Of a DNA stretch of 5,788 nucleotides, positions 1-5,788 are shown piece after piece. Source of the DNA: Candidatus Mancarchaeum sp. GTDB taxonomy: Archaea; Micrarchaeota; Micrarchaeia; Micrarchaeales; Micrarchaeaceae. The notes under the pieces were generated by a model, which did not search any database, was not told the DNA's origin, and saw nothing but the letters and a program-made list of their open reading frames with translations. The DNA is taken from contig DAHXOG010000050.1 of NCBI GenBank assembly GCA_027364995.1, positions 1 through 5,788 of the forward strand, in the 5' to 3' direction. Both the position numbers and the translations under genes were made by a program. Every line of letters starts with the position of its first letter. Within the stretch, counting starts at the first letter, position 1.

Positions 1-696
1 CATTCCGAAAAGCATCTGCCCAACATTCCTTTCAAAAGAAACCTTGAAGATCGCACTATCGCTAAACCTCCTCCTTGCCATCGGAATTACCGGCTTCCCA
101 TTTTCAATATCATGCATCTTGACAGGCAATATGTGCGCAAAGCCTATGGAATCCGAAGGTATGCGCTTAGGCCTGCCACTCTTAAGCCTATCAAGGTAAG
201 AGTAGTATCCCGTAGACCCCAATGGGGTGCTGATTATGAATCCATTAGATATGCCATACGATTCTATATGGGTATTACCATCCCTTATGTCTACCTTGTA
301 CCTCATGGCTTCCTTGGTCCCATACCTTTCCACAAAAAAATCGTATATGCTCTTATACAAAACGCCGTTCTTTTTAGCTACCAAAACAGGCTCCTCTACT
401 ATCGTATAATCTCCATCGGAGAGCATTCTTGATACCTTTTTCAGGCTATGCACATCAACATTGGTCTGGGAATTATAGCTTAAACTTCCGTTTTCCTTCC
501 TAAAATGCCTGCTCATGAACAATAACGGCTTGCCTGCAAATTCCAAAGCCCTGTTGGCGAATGTGCCGTCCCCTCCCACAAAAACTGTAATATCATAATC
601 CGATTTCGAAATTGAAAAGCCGTTTCTCAGGAATTCGTTTTTTATGCTGTGGGATTTGTCGTTATGATATATATCTACAACTAAATTTATTTTCAT
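1..696 (-). CDS. Divergent NAD kinase-like protein (ATP-NAD kinase family), 3' end outside window
   Basis: The reverse strand is open from an ATG at 696-694 through the left edge: 232 codons without a stop, so the C-terminus is missing. Two hallmark family motifs are visible. Residues 40-45 read VGGDGT, the phosphate-binding and catalytic loop. Residues 156-165 read STPLGSTGYY, matching the family's STPTGSTAY nucleotide-binding segment. Family members phosphorylate NAD to NADP in the cytoplasm. The protein departs from the family in several ways. Where ALNEVVIHR is expected, residues 116-124 read SIYDFFVER, so Asn-Glu is replaced by Tyr-Asp. The Asp of the usual DG before STP is Asn151. The N-terminal part before GGDGT is short (40 residues). 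A weak AAAGGT lies 7-12 nt upstream of the ATG. It is transcribed divergently from the 756-1337 gene. Membership of the NAD kinase/lipid kinase fold is well supported. True NAD kinase activity is an inference, and another substrate is possible. Confidence 0.8.
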   Translation of the reverse strand, partial: MKINLVVDIYHNDKSHSIKNEFLRNGFSISKSDYDITVFVGGDGTFANRALEFAGKPLLFMSRHFRKENGSLSYNSQTNVDVHSLKKVSRMLSDGDYTIVEEPVLVAKKNGVLYKSIYDFFVERYGTKEAMRYKVDIRDGNTHIESYGISNGFIISTPLGSTGYYSYLDRLKSGRPKRIPSDSIGFAHILPVKMHDIENGKPVIPMARRRFSDSAIFKVSFERNVGQMLFGM

Positions 697-755
697 ATTT
701 TATACCTTTTTATCTAATAATAGGTTTAATAATAATAATTTAACTAGTGCATTTG
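697..755. promoter_or_regulatory. Divergent intergenic promoter region with a TATA-like box
   Basis: This short, almost entirely AT gap separates two divergently oriented genes and must hold both promoters. On the plus strand, TTTAATAATA at about 725-734 is TATA-like. Its centre is about 26 nt before the ATG at 756, the archaeal TATA-to-TSS distance, so the rightward transcript may be leaderless or nearly so. On the minus strand a weaker TATTAT-like stretch lies at a comparable distance from the ATG at 696. The boxes are inferred from spacing and composition only; in DNA this AT-rich chance matches are likely. Confidence 0.4.
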
Positions 756-1337
756 ATGGACGCTGAAGATAAGGGTAAATCCGGAGAAGCCGGACACGAT
801 AATATACCTGCATGGATAGATTGCGAGGCCATGCTAGTAAAGATGCGCGAAGAGCTTTTGGACGCTGCCATAAAGATACTTAATAAAGAGATAGAGGCGG
901 GCCACATAAAGGTAAACGGCAGCGCATTGTTCTCAAGCGAAGAGTCATCAGATGTGGAGCAGGCAATGTATCTGATAAACAACTTAATAGACGATTCGGG
1001 CAGGCTACACAAGGAATACAATGATTACCTTATGAAATCAGAGGGTAAAAAGCTTGACGAAGCATCTGCAAAGAAGTTCGAGGAGCTCCAGAAATTCGTG
1101 CTTGCTGTAGAGCAGATAAACATGCTCATGGATTACAGCAATGTCCTAAGCTCATGGGCGGAAGTGGCTAACAAGCTCATACGTGCGCGTGGCAATGAGG
1201 AAATCCTCAAGCTTACTGTAGCTTCTAACGAAGAAAGAAGATCAGTGCTCGAATTTTTCGTCAATAACAAGAGCACCTATTCGGAAGTGCTCACAAGCGA
1301 AGAGCTGGAAATGATAAAAAGAGTAATCTCCGCGTGA
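756..1337 (+). CDS. Hypothetical acidic, helical soluble protein
   Basis: I do not recognise this 193-residue protein. It is rich in Glu, Lys, Leu and Ala, with long stretches predicted to be amphipathic helix (roughly residues 20-45, 68-90, 98-130, 135-165 and 175-193). It has a Gly/Asp/Lys-rich, probably flexible N-terminal tail. It has no signal peptide, no membrane segment and only one cysteine, and I see no nucleotide-binding, metal-binding or clear helix-turn-helix motif. The ATG at 756 is preferred because a TATA-like box sits about 26 nt upstream and a weak AGTG lies 6 nt before it. A GTG at 747 would add three residues (MHL) but has no supporting signal. The stop is 6 nt before the MFS transporter, and its TGA forms part of a GTGA that can serve as that gene's ribosome binding site. 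Co-transcription and a related role are therefore likely, but no function can be assigned. Confidence 0.75.
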   Translation: MDAEDKGKSGEAGHDNIPAWIDCEAMLVKMREELLDAAIKILNKEIEAGHIKVNGSALFSSEESSDVEQAMYLINNLIDDSGRLHKEYNDYLMKSEGKKLDEASAKKFEELQKFVLAVEQINMLMDYSNVLSSWAEVANKLIRARGNEEILKLTVASNEERRSVLEFFVNNKSTYSEVLTSEELEMIKRVISA

Positions 1338-1343
1338 ATCTAC

Positions 1344-3104
1344 ATGGCAAAGAATACTGCAAACAAGCAAGAGCTAAAGCAGGATTACTACAGAGAGGAT
1401 GCCGAGGAGCGCAAGCGCGAAAGCAAATACGGGAAGAATTACAAATGGATAGCGCTTTCTAATACAACATTAGGGGCATTGATGTCCGCGATAAACGGCA
1501 CCATACTGATAATATCGCTGCCAGCAATATTCTCCGGGCTTGGCATAAATCCGCTTGTCCCTAGCAATATAGCATTGTTGCTCTGGCTTCTTTTGGGGTA
1601 TATGTTGGTATCAGGAGTCATAGTAGTAACAATAGGCAGATTATCCGACATGTTCGGCAGGGTAAAGCTCTACAATCTAGGCTTCGCCATATTCACTCTG
1701 GGATCGATAAGCCTTTACGTATCCTCATTATACATAACTGGAGTAAACGGTGCGCTTTCCCTTATAATTTTGAGGCTGGTGCAGGCTGTAGGAGGCGGAT
1801 TCCTGTTTGCAAACAGCGCGGCAATACTTACTGACGCGTTCCCATCCAGCGAAAGGGGCAAGGCTATGGGCTTCAACCAGATTGCAGGCATAGGTGGCGG
1901 TATACTTGGATTGATATTGGGCGGCTTACTGTCCAGCTTCGACTGGCACCTTATATTCTTGGTGAATGTGCCTGTCGGGATAATAGGCACGGTATGGGCT
2001 TACCTCGGCCTGCACGAGCTTGCAACGATAAAGAAGGGACAGAAATTTGACATAATAGGAAACGTGAGCTTTACGCTAGGGCTTACGCTCATACTACTGG
2101 CATTGACCTACGGCATACTGCCATACGGCAGCAATACCATGGGTTGGAATAGCCCATACGTAATCACGGGATTAATAGCCGGAATAATCATGCTTTGCAT
2201 ATTCGGGCTGATAGAATTAAGGTCGAAATTCCCGATGTTCAAGCTGGCGCTATTTAAAATAAGGGCATTCGCATTGGGAAACGTGAGTCTTTTGCTTGCA
2301 GGTATAGCAAGGGGCGGTCTGCAATTCATGATAATAATATGGCTGCAGGGCATATGGCTGCCGTTGCATAACGTTCCATTTTCGCAAACGCCATTCAGGG
2401 CTGCCATACTAATATTGCCGTTGCTTTTCGGATTTATGCTATTTGGACCCATATCAGGATACCTTTCCGATAGGTTTGGAGCAAGGCTATTCTCCACGCT
2501 TGGCATGGTTATAAACGGGATAGGCTTCCTGATGCTAGCCTTCATACCCGCCAACTTCATTTATCTTTATTTTGCAATAATCTTATTCGTCATAGGGATA
2601 GGGCAAGGGCTTTTTGCGGCGCCAAATACCACAGCAATAATGAATTCAGTACCTCCAGAAGAAAGGGGTGCATCCTCTGGAATGAGGGCCACGTTTACCA
2701 ATATCCCATTGATATTGAGTATTGCAGTGTTTTTCACACTTCTTGTTGTGGGCTTATCCGTACACCTTGGGCCGTCATTATACCAAGGCCTGGTATCACA
2801 GCATATTCCGGCATCCGAAGCGCTGAGGGTCTCCAAGCTTCCACCTACATCAACGCTTTTTGCAGCGCTTTTGGGGTATAATCCTATGAAATCGCTAATA
2901 GAGCCCACAGTACTGGCATCCCTGCCAAGTGCCAACTATAGCTATGTTACAGGAAAGGTATTCTTCCCTACATTAATATCAACATCATTCCATTATGGCC
3001 TTGGCATAGTGCTGTATGTGGGGGCAATAATGTCCTTCATAGCCGCCATAGCCTCGGCATTAAGGGGAAAGCGCTTTATCTACGGAGAGGCAAAAACTAA
3101 CTAA
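1344..3104 (+). CDS. MFS transporter, DHA2 (EmrB/QacA-like) family, 14 membrane helices
   Basis: This 586-residue integral membrane protein is probably a proton-coupled drug or metabolite exporter. Residues 8-34 form a highly charged cytoplasmic tail. About 14 hydrophobic helices follow: near 36-59, 75-97, 109-130, 137-162, 174-196, 203-223, 236-258, 272-292, 309-335, 353-374, 382-402, 405-425, 450-472 and 549-572. MFS motif A is GRLSDMFGR at 98-106, with a second copy GYLSDRFGAR at 372-381. Motif B is RLVQAVGGG at 144-152. A glycine-rich motif C lies at 182-194, with Leu where Pro is common. ERG loops occur at 170-172 and 440-442. The first helix reads INGTILIISLP, with Asn where DHA2 exporters often have Asp. 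A loop of about 75 residues lies between helices 13 and 14, probably outside the membrane. Fourteen helices and a length near 590 fit DHA2. The substrate cannot be predicted. The start is supported by GTGA at 1334-1337, 6 nt before the ATG. Confidence 0.92.
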   Translation: MAKNTANKQELKQDYYREDAEERKRESKYGKNYKWIALSNTTLGALMSAINGTILIISLPAIFSGLGINPLVPSNIALLLWLLLGYMLVSGVIVVTIGRLSDMFGRVKLYNLGFAIFTLGSISLYVSSLYITGVNGALSLIILRLVQAVGGGFLFANSAAILTDAFPSSERGKAMGFNQIAGIGGGILGLILGGLLSSFDWHLIFLVNVPVGIIGTVWAYLGLHELATIKKGQKFDIIGNVSFTLGLTLILLALTYGILPYGSNTMGWNSPYVITGLIAGIIMLCIFGLIELRSKFPMFKLALFKIRAFALGNVSLLLAGIARGGLQFMIIIWLQGIWLPLHNVPFSQTPFRAAILILPLLFGFMLFGPISGYLSDRFGARLFSTLGMVINGIGFLMLAFIPANFIYLYFAIILFVIGIGQGLFAAPNTTAIMNSVPPEERGASSGMRATFTNIPLILSIAVFFTLLVVGLSVHLGPSLYQGLVSQHIPASEALRVSKLPPTSTLFAALLGYNPMKSLIEPTVLASLPSANYSYVTGKVFFPTLISTSFHYGLGIVLYVGAIMSFIAAIASALRGKRFIYGEAKTN

Positions 3105-3109
3105 TTTTT
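3105..3109 (+). terminator. Candidate oligo-T terminator after the MFS gene
   Basis: A run of five T residues follows directly after the TAA of the transporter. Archaeal RNA polymerase often terminates at short T-runs without a hairpin. Together with the TATA-like box a few bases downstream, this could partly separate the transporter from the proline genes. The run is short, so read-through is likely. Confidence 0.25.
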
Positions 3110-3111
3110 CC

Positions 3112-3119
3112 TATAAATA
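3112..3119 (+). promoter_or_regulatory. TATA-like box (TATAAATA) before proline dehydrogenase
   Basis: TATAAATA is close to the archaeal box A consensus and lies in the short gap after the transporter. Its centre is about 22-23 nt before the ATG at 3138, slightly closer than the usual 26, and only about 8 nt before the ATG at 3123. If it is used, transcription would begin near 3138-3142, which excludes 3123 as the start codon. It may instead be a chance match within a single long transcript. Confidence 0.4.
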
Positions 3120-3137
3120 GTAATGCCGGTGCTCTTA

Positions 3138-3989
3138 ATGGATATAAACGATTTTGCCGAACATCTGTTCGCAGGAAGATGGATGGCAGGGACTAACATA
3201 CTTGACGCAATAAAAAATGCCCAAAGGCTTAATTCCCTGGGCATAACTGCCATAATGAACTACCTTGGGGAGGAGCTTACGAAAGAGGCACAGGTAAGCA
3301 AAGCCGTCGACATGTATATCAAGCTAATCAGATATATAAAAAATTACAAGATCAAGGCGGACATATCGGTAAAACCAACGCAGCTGGGTCTTTCAATATC
3401 CGAAAGCGAGGCGTCAGCCAACTATTCGAAAATAGTAGCAGAGGCAAGGCTAGCGTCTGTTTTCGTATGGCTTGACATGGAAAGCGAGAATACGGTCGAC
3501 AGCACAATAAGATTGTATGCCTCTGAGGTGCAGAATTCCGGCGTAGGCATATGCATGCAGGCGTATCTGAAGCGCACGGAATCTGATATCCAAAAGCTTG
3601 CCAAGCTTGGAGCAATCATACGCCTTGTCAAGGGCGCATACTCTACTAGCAAATCCAAGGGATTCATAACAAGGGAAGCGATCACAAAAAACTATGCAAA
3701 TCTGATGCGCATAGTATTCGAGCAATATACGGAGTTCACCATAGCTACACACGATATGGAAATGATACATAATGCTCTAAAAATGAACGAGACATACAAG
3801 CGCAAGCTTACCATAGCAATGTTGCAAGGAATACGGAATCGCACTGCCGCAGAGCTTGCAAAGAAAAATAAGGTATCAATATACACGCCTTTCGGCGAGC
3901 AATGGGTATCATACTCATACAGAAGGCTTAAAGAAGCTGGACATCTTAAATTAGTGTTGAAATCTTTGTTGGAAAAGCAGGGTGTATAA
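3138..3989 (+). CDS. Proline dehydrogenase (monofunctional, FAD-dependent)
   Basis: Proline dehydrogenase oxidises L-proline to pyrroline-5-carboxylate on a flavin in a TIM barrel. Family landmarks appear in order, numbered from the upstream ATG at 3123: SVKPTQLG at 82-89 with the active-site Lys84, WLDME at 116-120 (Asp118), IRLVKGAY at 166-173, ATHD at 208-211, and YTPFGEQW at 254-261 followed by RRLKE at 267-271. The last block gives the Tyr, paired Arg and Glu that bind proline's carboxylate in this family. Length (283-288 residues) fits the single-domain enzyme, with no fused pyrroline-5-carboxylate dehydrogenase, and none is in the window. I prefer the ATG at 3138 (protein starting MDINDF) because GGTG at 3128-3131 is 6 nt upstream, like the proS site. 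The ATG at 3123 would add MPVLL but has no ribosome binding site. The gene abuts proS without a gap. Confidence 0.92.
   Translation: MDINDFAEHLFAGRWMAGTNILDAIKNAQRLNSLGITAIMNYLGEELTKEAQVSKAVDMYIKLIRYIKNYKIKADISVKPTQLGLSISESEASANYSKIVAEARLASVFVWLDMESENTVDSTIRLYASEVQNSGVGICMQAYLKRTESDIQKLAKLGAIIRLVKGAYSTSKSKGFITREAITKNYANLMRIVFEQYTEFTIATHDMEMIHNALKMNETYKRKLTIAMLQGIRNRTAAELAKKNKVSIYTPFGEQWVSYSYRRLKEAGHLKLVLKSLLEKQGV
3981..3984 (+). promoter_or_regulatory. proS: Shine-Dalgarno GGTG for proS inside the upstream gene
   Basis: GGTG lies 5 nt before the proS ATG at 3990 and matches the archaeal anti-Shine-Dalgarno target (GGTGA type). It encodes part of the last two residues (Gly-Val) of proline dehydrogenase, whose TAA is directly followed by the proS ATG. 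This supports both the proS start and translational coupling. Confidence 0.65.
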
Positions 3990-5438
3990 ATGTCTGAGCA
4001 GGAAAAAAGGGCGATAAGCGTCAAGAAGTCGGAAGATATGTCGGAGTGGTATACCGATGTGATAATAAATTCTGAATTCGTGGATTACTCTGCGGTTTCC
4101 GGATGCGTGGTATTTCGCCCCCAGGCATATTTCGTCTGGAATGCCATAAAAGAGGCAACAGACAAGCTATTCACCGAGGCAGGCATACAGGACGCTTATT
4201 TTCCATTGCTGATTCCCGAAAGGTTTCTGCAGAAGGAGAAGGACCACATAGAGGGATTCTCTCCGGAAGTCGCATGGGTTACGGAAACTGGCGATTCAAA
4301 ATTAAGCGAAAGGCTAGCAATAAGGCCTACATCAGAGACCATAATGTATGACAGCTTCGCTAAATGGATAAGGTCATGGAGGGATTTGCCGTTAAGGCTA
4401 AACCAATGGAACAACGTAATAAGGTGGGAATTCAAGCATCCGACCCCATTGCTGAGGAGCAGGGAATTTTTATGGAATGAGGGCCACACAGCATTCGCGT
4501 CCGAAGAAGAGGCCAATGCAGAAAGGGATCAGATACTCGGGATTTATGAAAAGATAACGAGGGAATATCTTGCCCTTCCTGGTATAATGGGCAGGAAAAC
4601 TGAATATGAGAAATTCGCAGGAGGCCAAGCGAGCTATAGCATAGAGCACATACTCCCAAACGGGTATTCCATACAGGGTCCGGATTTCCACAACGACGGG
4701 CAAAATTTCGCAAAGGTCTTCGACATAAAATTCATAGACAAGAACAATGCGACATCATATGCGTATCAGAACACTTTCGCAATATCTACCAGGGAGATAG
4801 GGGCCATGGTTATGATGCACGGTGATGATAAGGGCTTGGTTATACCCCCAATGGTTGCGATGGTGCAGGTAGTAATAATACCAATATACAAAGAGCAGAA
4901 CAAGGAAGCTGTCTTAAAATACGCAAATGAAATATACGAAAGGCTGAATAATAATAACATAAGGGTAAGGCTTGATGCCAGGGACGATTATTCAGTAGGT
5001 TGGAAATTCAACGAATGGGAACTTAAAGGCGTGCCAATACGCATAGAAGTTGGCAGCAAAGAGCTAGATTCAAGAACTGCAGTAATAGTAACTCGCCATG
5101 ACCTTAAAAAACAAAAATACGATTATGGCAATATCGATGTCACAACAATCAACGAATTGTCGAGAATACAGAAAGAGCTGTACGAAAAAGCGGCATCTTC
5201 AATGAAAGATAAAATAAAGCTTGTAAAGGATTACGATGGGCTTAAAGAAGCAATATCCTCCGGGAACATTGCACAGGTACAATGGTGCGGAGATACCGCA
5301 TGCGAACTAAAGATAAAGGAGGAAACTGGCGCAAAAGCCACAAATATGCCATTCGAAGCGCAAAAGAACGTAGGTGGCAAATGCGTTTACTGCGGAAAGG
5401 AGTCTAAGCATATTGTGAATTTCGCTAAATCATATTAA
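3990..5438 (+). CDS. proS: Prolyl-tRNA synthetase, archaeal/eukaryotic type
   Basis: This class II enzyme attaches proline to tRNA-Pro in the cytoplasm. At 482 residues it has the usual length of the archaeal-type enzyme, without the bacterial-type editing insertion. Visible landmarks are: an N-terminal SEWY at 18-21; GCVVFRPQAY at 38-47; RPTSE at 112-116, which binds proline; motif 2 at about 142-167 (VIRWEFKH, then SREFLWNEGHTAF); the FAGGQ and HNDGQNFAK segments at 209-213 and 234-242; and the motif 3 region with HGDDKGLVIPP at 277-287. The anticodon-binding domain starts near 292 (VQVVIIPIYK) and contains WELKGVPIRIEVG at 343-355. The C-terminal domain has a zinc site of Cys433, Cys438, Cys465 and Cys468. 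The chain ends in Tyr482; a terminal Tyr is typical of this type and reaches the active site in known structures. The start is fixed by GGTG 5 nt upstream and by the adjacent stop of proline dehydrogenase. No key residue appears lost. Confidence 0.98.
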   Translation: MSEQEKRAISVKKSEDMSEWYTDVIINSEFVDYSAVSGCVVFRPQAYFVWNAIKEATDKLFTEAGIQDAYFPLLIPERFLQKEKDHIEGFSPEVAWVTETGDSKLSERLAIRPTSETIMYDSFAKWIRSWRDLPLRLNQWNNVIRWEFKHPTPLLRSREFLWNEGHTAFASEEEANAERDQILGIYEKITREYLALPGIMGRKTEYEKFAGGQASYSIEHILPNGYSIQGPDFHNDGQNFAKVFDIKFIDKNNATSYAYQNTFAISTREIGAMVMMHGDDKGLVIPPMVAMVQVVIIPIYKEQNKEAVLKYANEIYERLNNNNIRVRLDARDDYSVGWKFNEWELKGVPIRIEVGSKELDSRTAVIVTRHDLKKQKYDYGNIDVTTINELSRIQKELYEKAASSMKDKIKLVKDYDGLKEAISSGNIAQVQWCGDTACELKIKEETGAKATNMPFEAQKNVGGKCVYCGKESKHIVNFAKSY

Positions 5439-5465
5439 TAATATTACAGGCAATAATATTATTGA
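5435..5465 (+). repeat. Inverted repeat (hairpin) at the end of proS
   Basis: AATAATATTA at 5437-5446 is perfectly complementary to TAATATTATT at 5454-5463, across a 7-nt spacer (CAGGCAA). A T-G wobble and one more T-A pair extend the stem outward to 5435 and 5465. The left arm includes most of the proS stop codon. It may act in the RNA as a weak 3'-end structure. It contains only A-T pairs apart from the wobble and could also be a by-product of AT-rich sequence. Confidence 0.5.
5452..5460 (+). promoter_or_regulatory. Candidate TATA box for the tRNA-Gln gene
   Basis: AATAATATT lies about 19-27 nt before the first base of the mature tRNA, close to the distance expected for an archaeal box A if transcription starts at or just before the tRNA. 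It overlaps the right arm of the inverted repeat. Independent transcription of the tRNA is inferred from spacing only. Confidence 0.35.
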
Positions 5466-5478
5466 CGATTTATTACGC

Positions 5479-5550
5479 AGTCCCGTCGTCTAGTGGCCAA
5501 GGACGCAGGGCTTTGGACCCTGCTACGTCGGTTCGAATCCGGCCGGGACT
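5479..5550 (+). tRNA. trnQ: tRNA-Gln, anticodon UUG (TTG)
   Basis: The 72 nt fold into a complete cloverleaf. The 7-bp acceptor stem is AGTCCCG with CGGGACT. The D stem is GTCT with GGAC (one G-T pair). The anticodon stem CAGGG/CCCTG encloses the loop CTTTGGA, with anticodon TTG at 5513-5515. The T stem GTCGG/CCGGC encloses TTCGAAT. There is no intron, and no CCA is encoded (AAT follows). The anticodon reads CAA and, by wobble, CAG. In Archaea this tRNA is normally charged first with glutamate and then converted by the GatDE amidotransferase, for which the A1-U72 pair seen here is a known recognition element. It is on the same strand as proS, 40 nt downstream. Confidence 0.97.
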
Positions 5551-5619
5551 AATCAATAGTCATATCAGTATACTGGCAAAATCAAACATAAGCAAAGGCA
5601 TAATTTATCCGCGCATGGG

Positions 5620-5634
5620 TTTTATTATTTTATT
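5620..5634 (+). terminator. Candidate T-rich terminator downstream of tRNA-Gln
   Basis: A T-rich stretch of interrupted T-runs (four T, then two T, four T and two T, each separated by an A) lies about 70 nt after the tRNA. It resembles the T-rich sites where archaeal polymerase stops. It overlaps the left half of an all-AT palindrome. The call rests on composition alone. Confidence 0.25.
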
Positions 5635-5644
5635 AATAAAATAA
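5625..5644. repeat. Perfect 20-bp AT palindrome
   Basis: Each 10-base half, TTATTTTATT and AATAAAATAA, is the exact reverse complement of the other, with no spacer. It lies in the 143-bp non-coding gap between the tRNA and the last gene, about 50 bp before that gene's start. It could be a binding site for a dimeric regulator or part of a terminator. Low sequence complexity makes chance a real alternative. I see no other gene or RNA in the gap. Confidence 0.4.
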
Positions 5645-5693
5645 CTGCACACGATACCTAAAACCTTATCCAAAATAAAAATAAACTGATTGA

Positions 5694-5788
5694 ATGATAG
5701 AGTGGTACTATCTTGTAATAATCTCCTCAGTGATAATGGGAATATCAACCATAGTGGAGAAGTATGCGCTCAAAAAGCAGCATGCTAC
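5694..5788 (+). CDS. N-terminus of a probable membrane protein, possibly EamA/DMT transporter, cut by window end
   Basis: An ATG directly preceded by an in-frame TGA opens a frame that runs off the right edge (31 complete codons). It begins MIEWYYLVIISSV and continues MGISTIVEKYALKK. This is a hydrophobic first helix ending in a Gly/Ser-containing segment and a basic tail, as in the first helix of drug/metabolite (EamA-like) transporters. The piece is too short to identify the family firmly. There is no strong ribosome binding site, so the transcript may be leaderless. The preceding 20 nt are A-rich. Confidence 0.5.
   Translation, partial: MIEWYYLVIISSVIMGISTIVEKYALKKQHA

Noticed and set aside
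112..432. Plus-strand open frame of 106 codons
   Set aside because: It lies antisense within the NAD-kinase-like gene, whose reverse-strand reading has clear family motifs, and its own translation shows none.
2108..2560. Minus-strand open frame of 150 codons
   Set aside because: It is a shadow of the transporter gene. Its composition reflects the reverse complement of hydrophobic codons, and it shows no start signals.
3422..4024. Several overlapping minus-strand open frames opposite proline dehydrogenase
   Set aside because: They overlap one another and a well-supported gene, and none has motifs or a plausible ribosome binding site.
5462..5644. Plus-strand open frame of 60 codons after proS
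   Set aside because: It runs through the whole tRNA-Gln gene and into AT-rich spacer, and its protein has no recognisable features.
5551..5693. Possible C/D box guide RNA or other small RNA in the spacer
   Set aside because: I looked for the C box and D box pair. Only isolated CTGA and TGAT fragments are present, without proper spacing, so there is no support.
1..5788. CRISPR array, IS element, att site or phage genes
   Set aside because: I saw no regularly spaced repeats, no transposase or integrase motifs, and no duplicated tRNA end after the tRNA-Gln.

Overview
The window looks like chromosomal DNA of an archaeon. The prolyl-tRNA synthetase is of the archaeal/eukaryotic type, with four zinc-binding cysteines and a C-terminal tyrosine. 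The tRNA-Gln has the A1-U72 ending typical of Archaea and no encoded CCA. Intergenic gaps are short and very AT-rich, with TATA-like boxes, and there are GGTG Shine-Dalgarno motifs. Coding regions use ATA for Ile and AGG for Arg heavily. The 14-helix drug-exporter-type protein resembles those common in Thermoplasma-like and acidophilic archaea, but the lineage cannot be fixed from the sequence alone. Nothing suggests a phage, plasmid, IS element or CRISPR array.

Layout. Positions 1-696 (minus strand) hold most of a divergent NAD-kinase-like gene whose 3' end lies outside the window. A gap of about 60 bp carries divergent promoters. From 756 to 5438 four genes run on the plus strand with almost no spacing: a small acidic, helical protein of unknown function (756-1337), a DHA2-type MFS transporter (1344-3104), a monofunctional proline dehydrogenase (3138-3989; alternative start 3123) and prolyl-tRNA synthetase proS (3990-5438). 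A tRNA-Gln(UUG) follows at 5479-5550, then a 143-bp AT-rich spacer. The window ends in the first 31 codons of a probable membrane protein (5694 onward).

How the genes fit together. The unknown protein and the transporter are 6 nt apart and are probably translated from one message. A T-run and a TATA-like box separate the transporter from the proline genes, so there may be an internal promoter there. Proline dehydrogenase and proS abut with no gap (TAAATG), and the proS ribosome binding site lies within the dehydrogenase's last codons. The enzyme that oxidises free proline and the enzyme that charges proline onto tRNA are therefore probably made together. This is the most interesting arrangement in the window. 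The other notable point is the NAD-kinase-like protein, which keeps GGDGT and the TPxGST motif but lacks the usual Asn-Glu motif. I found no clear evidence of a wholly new system.
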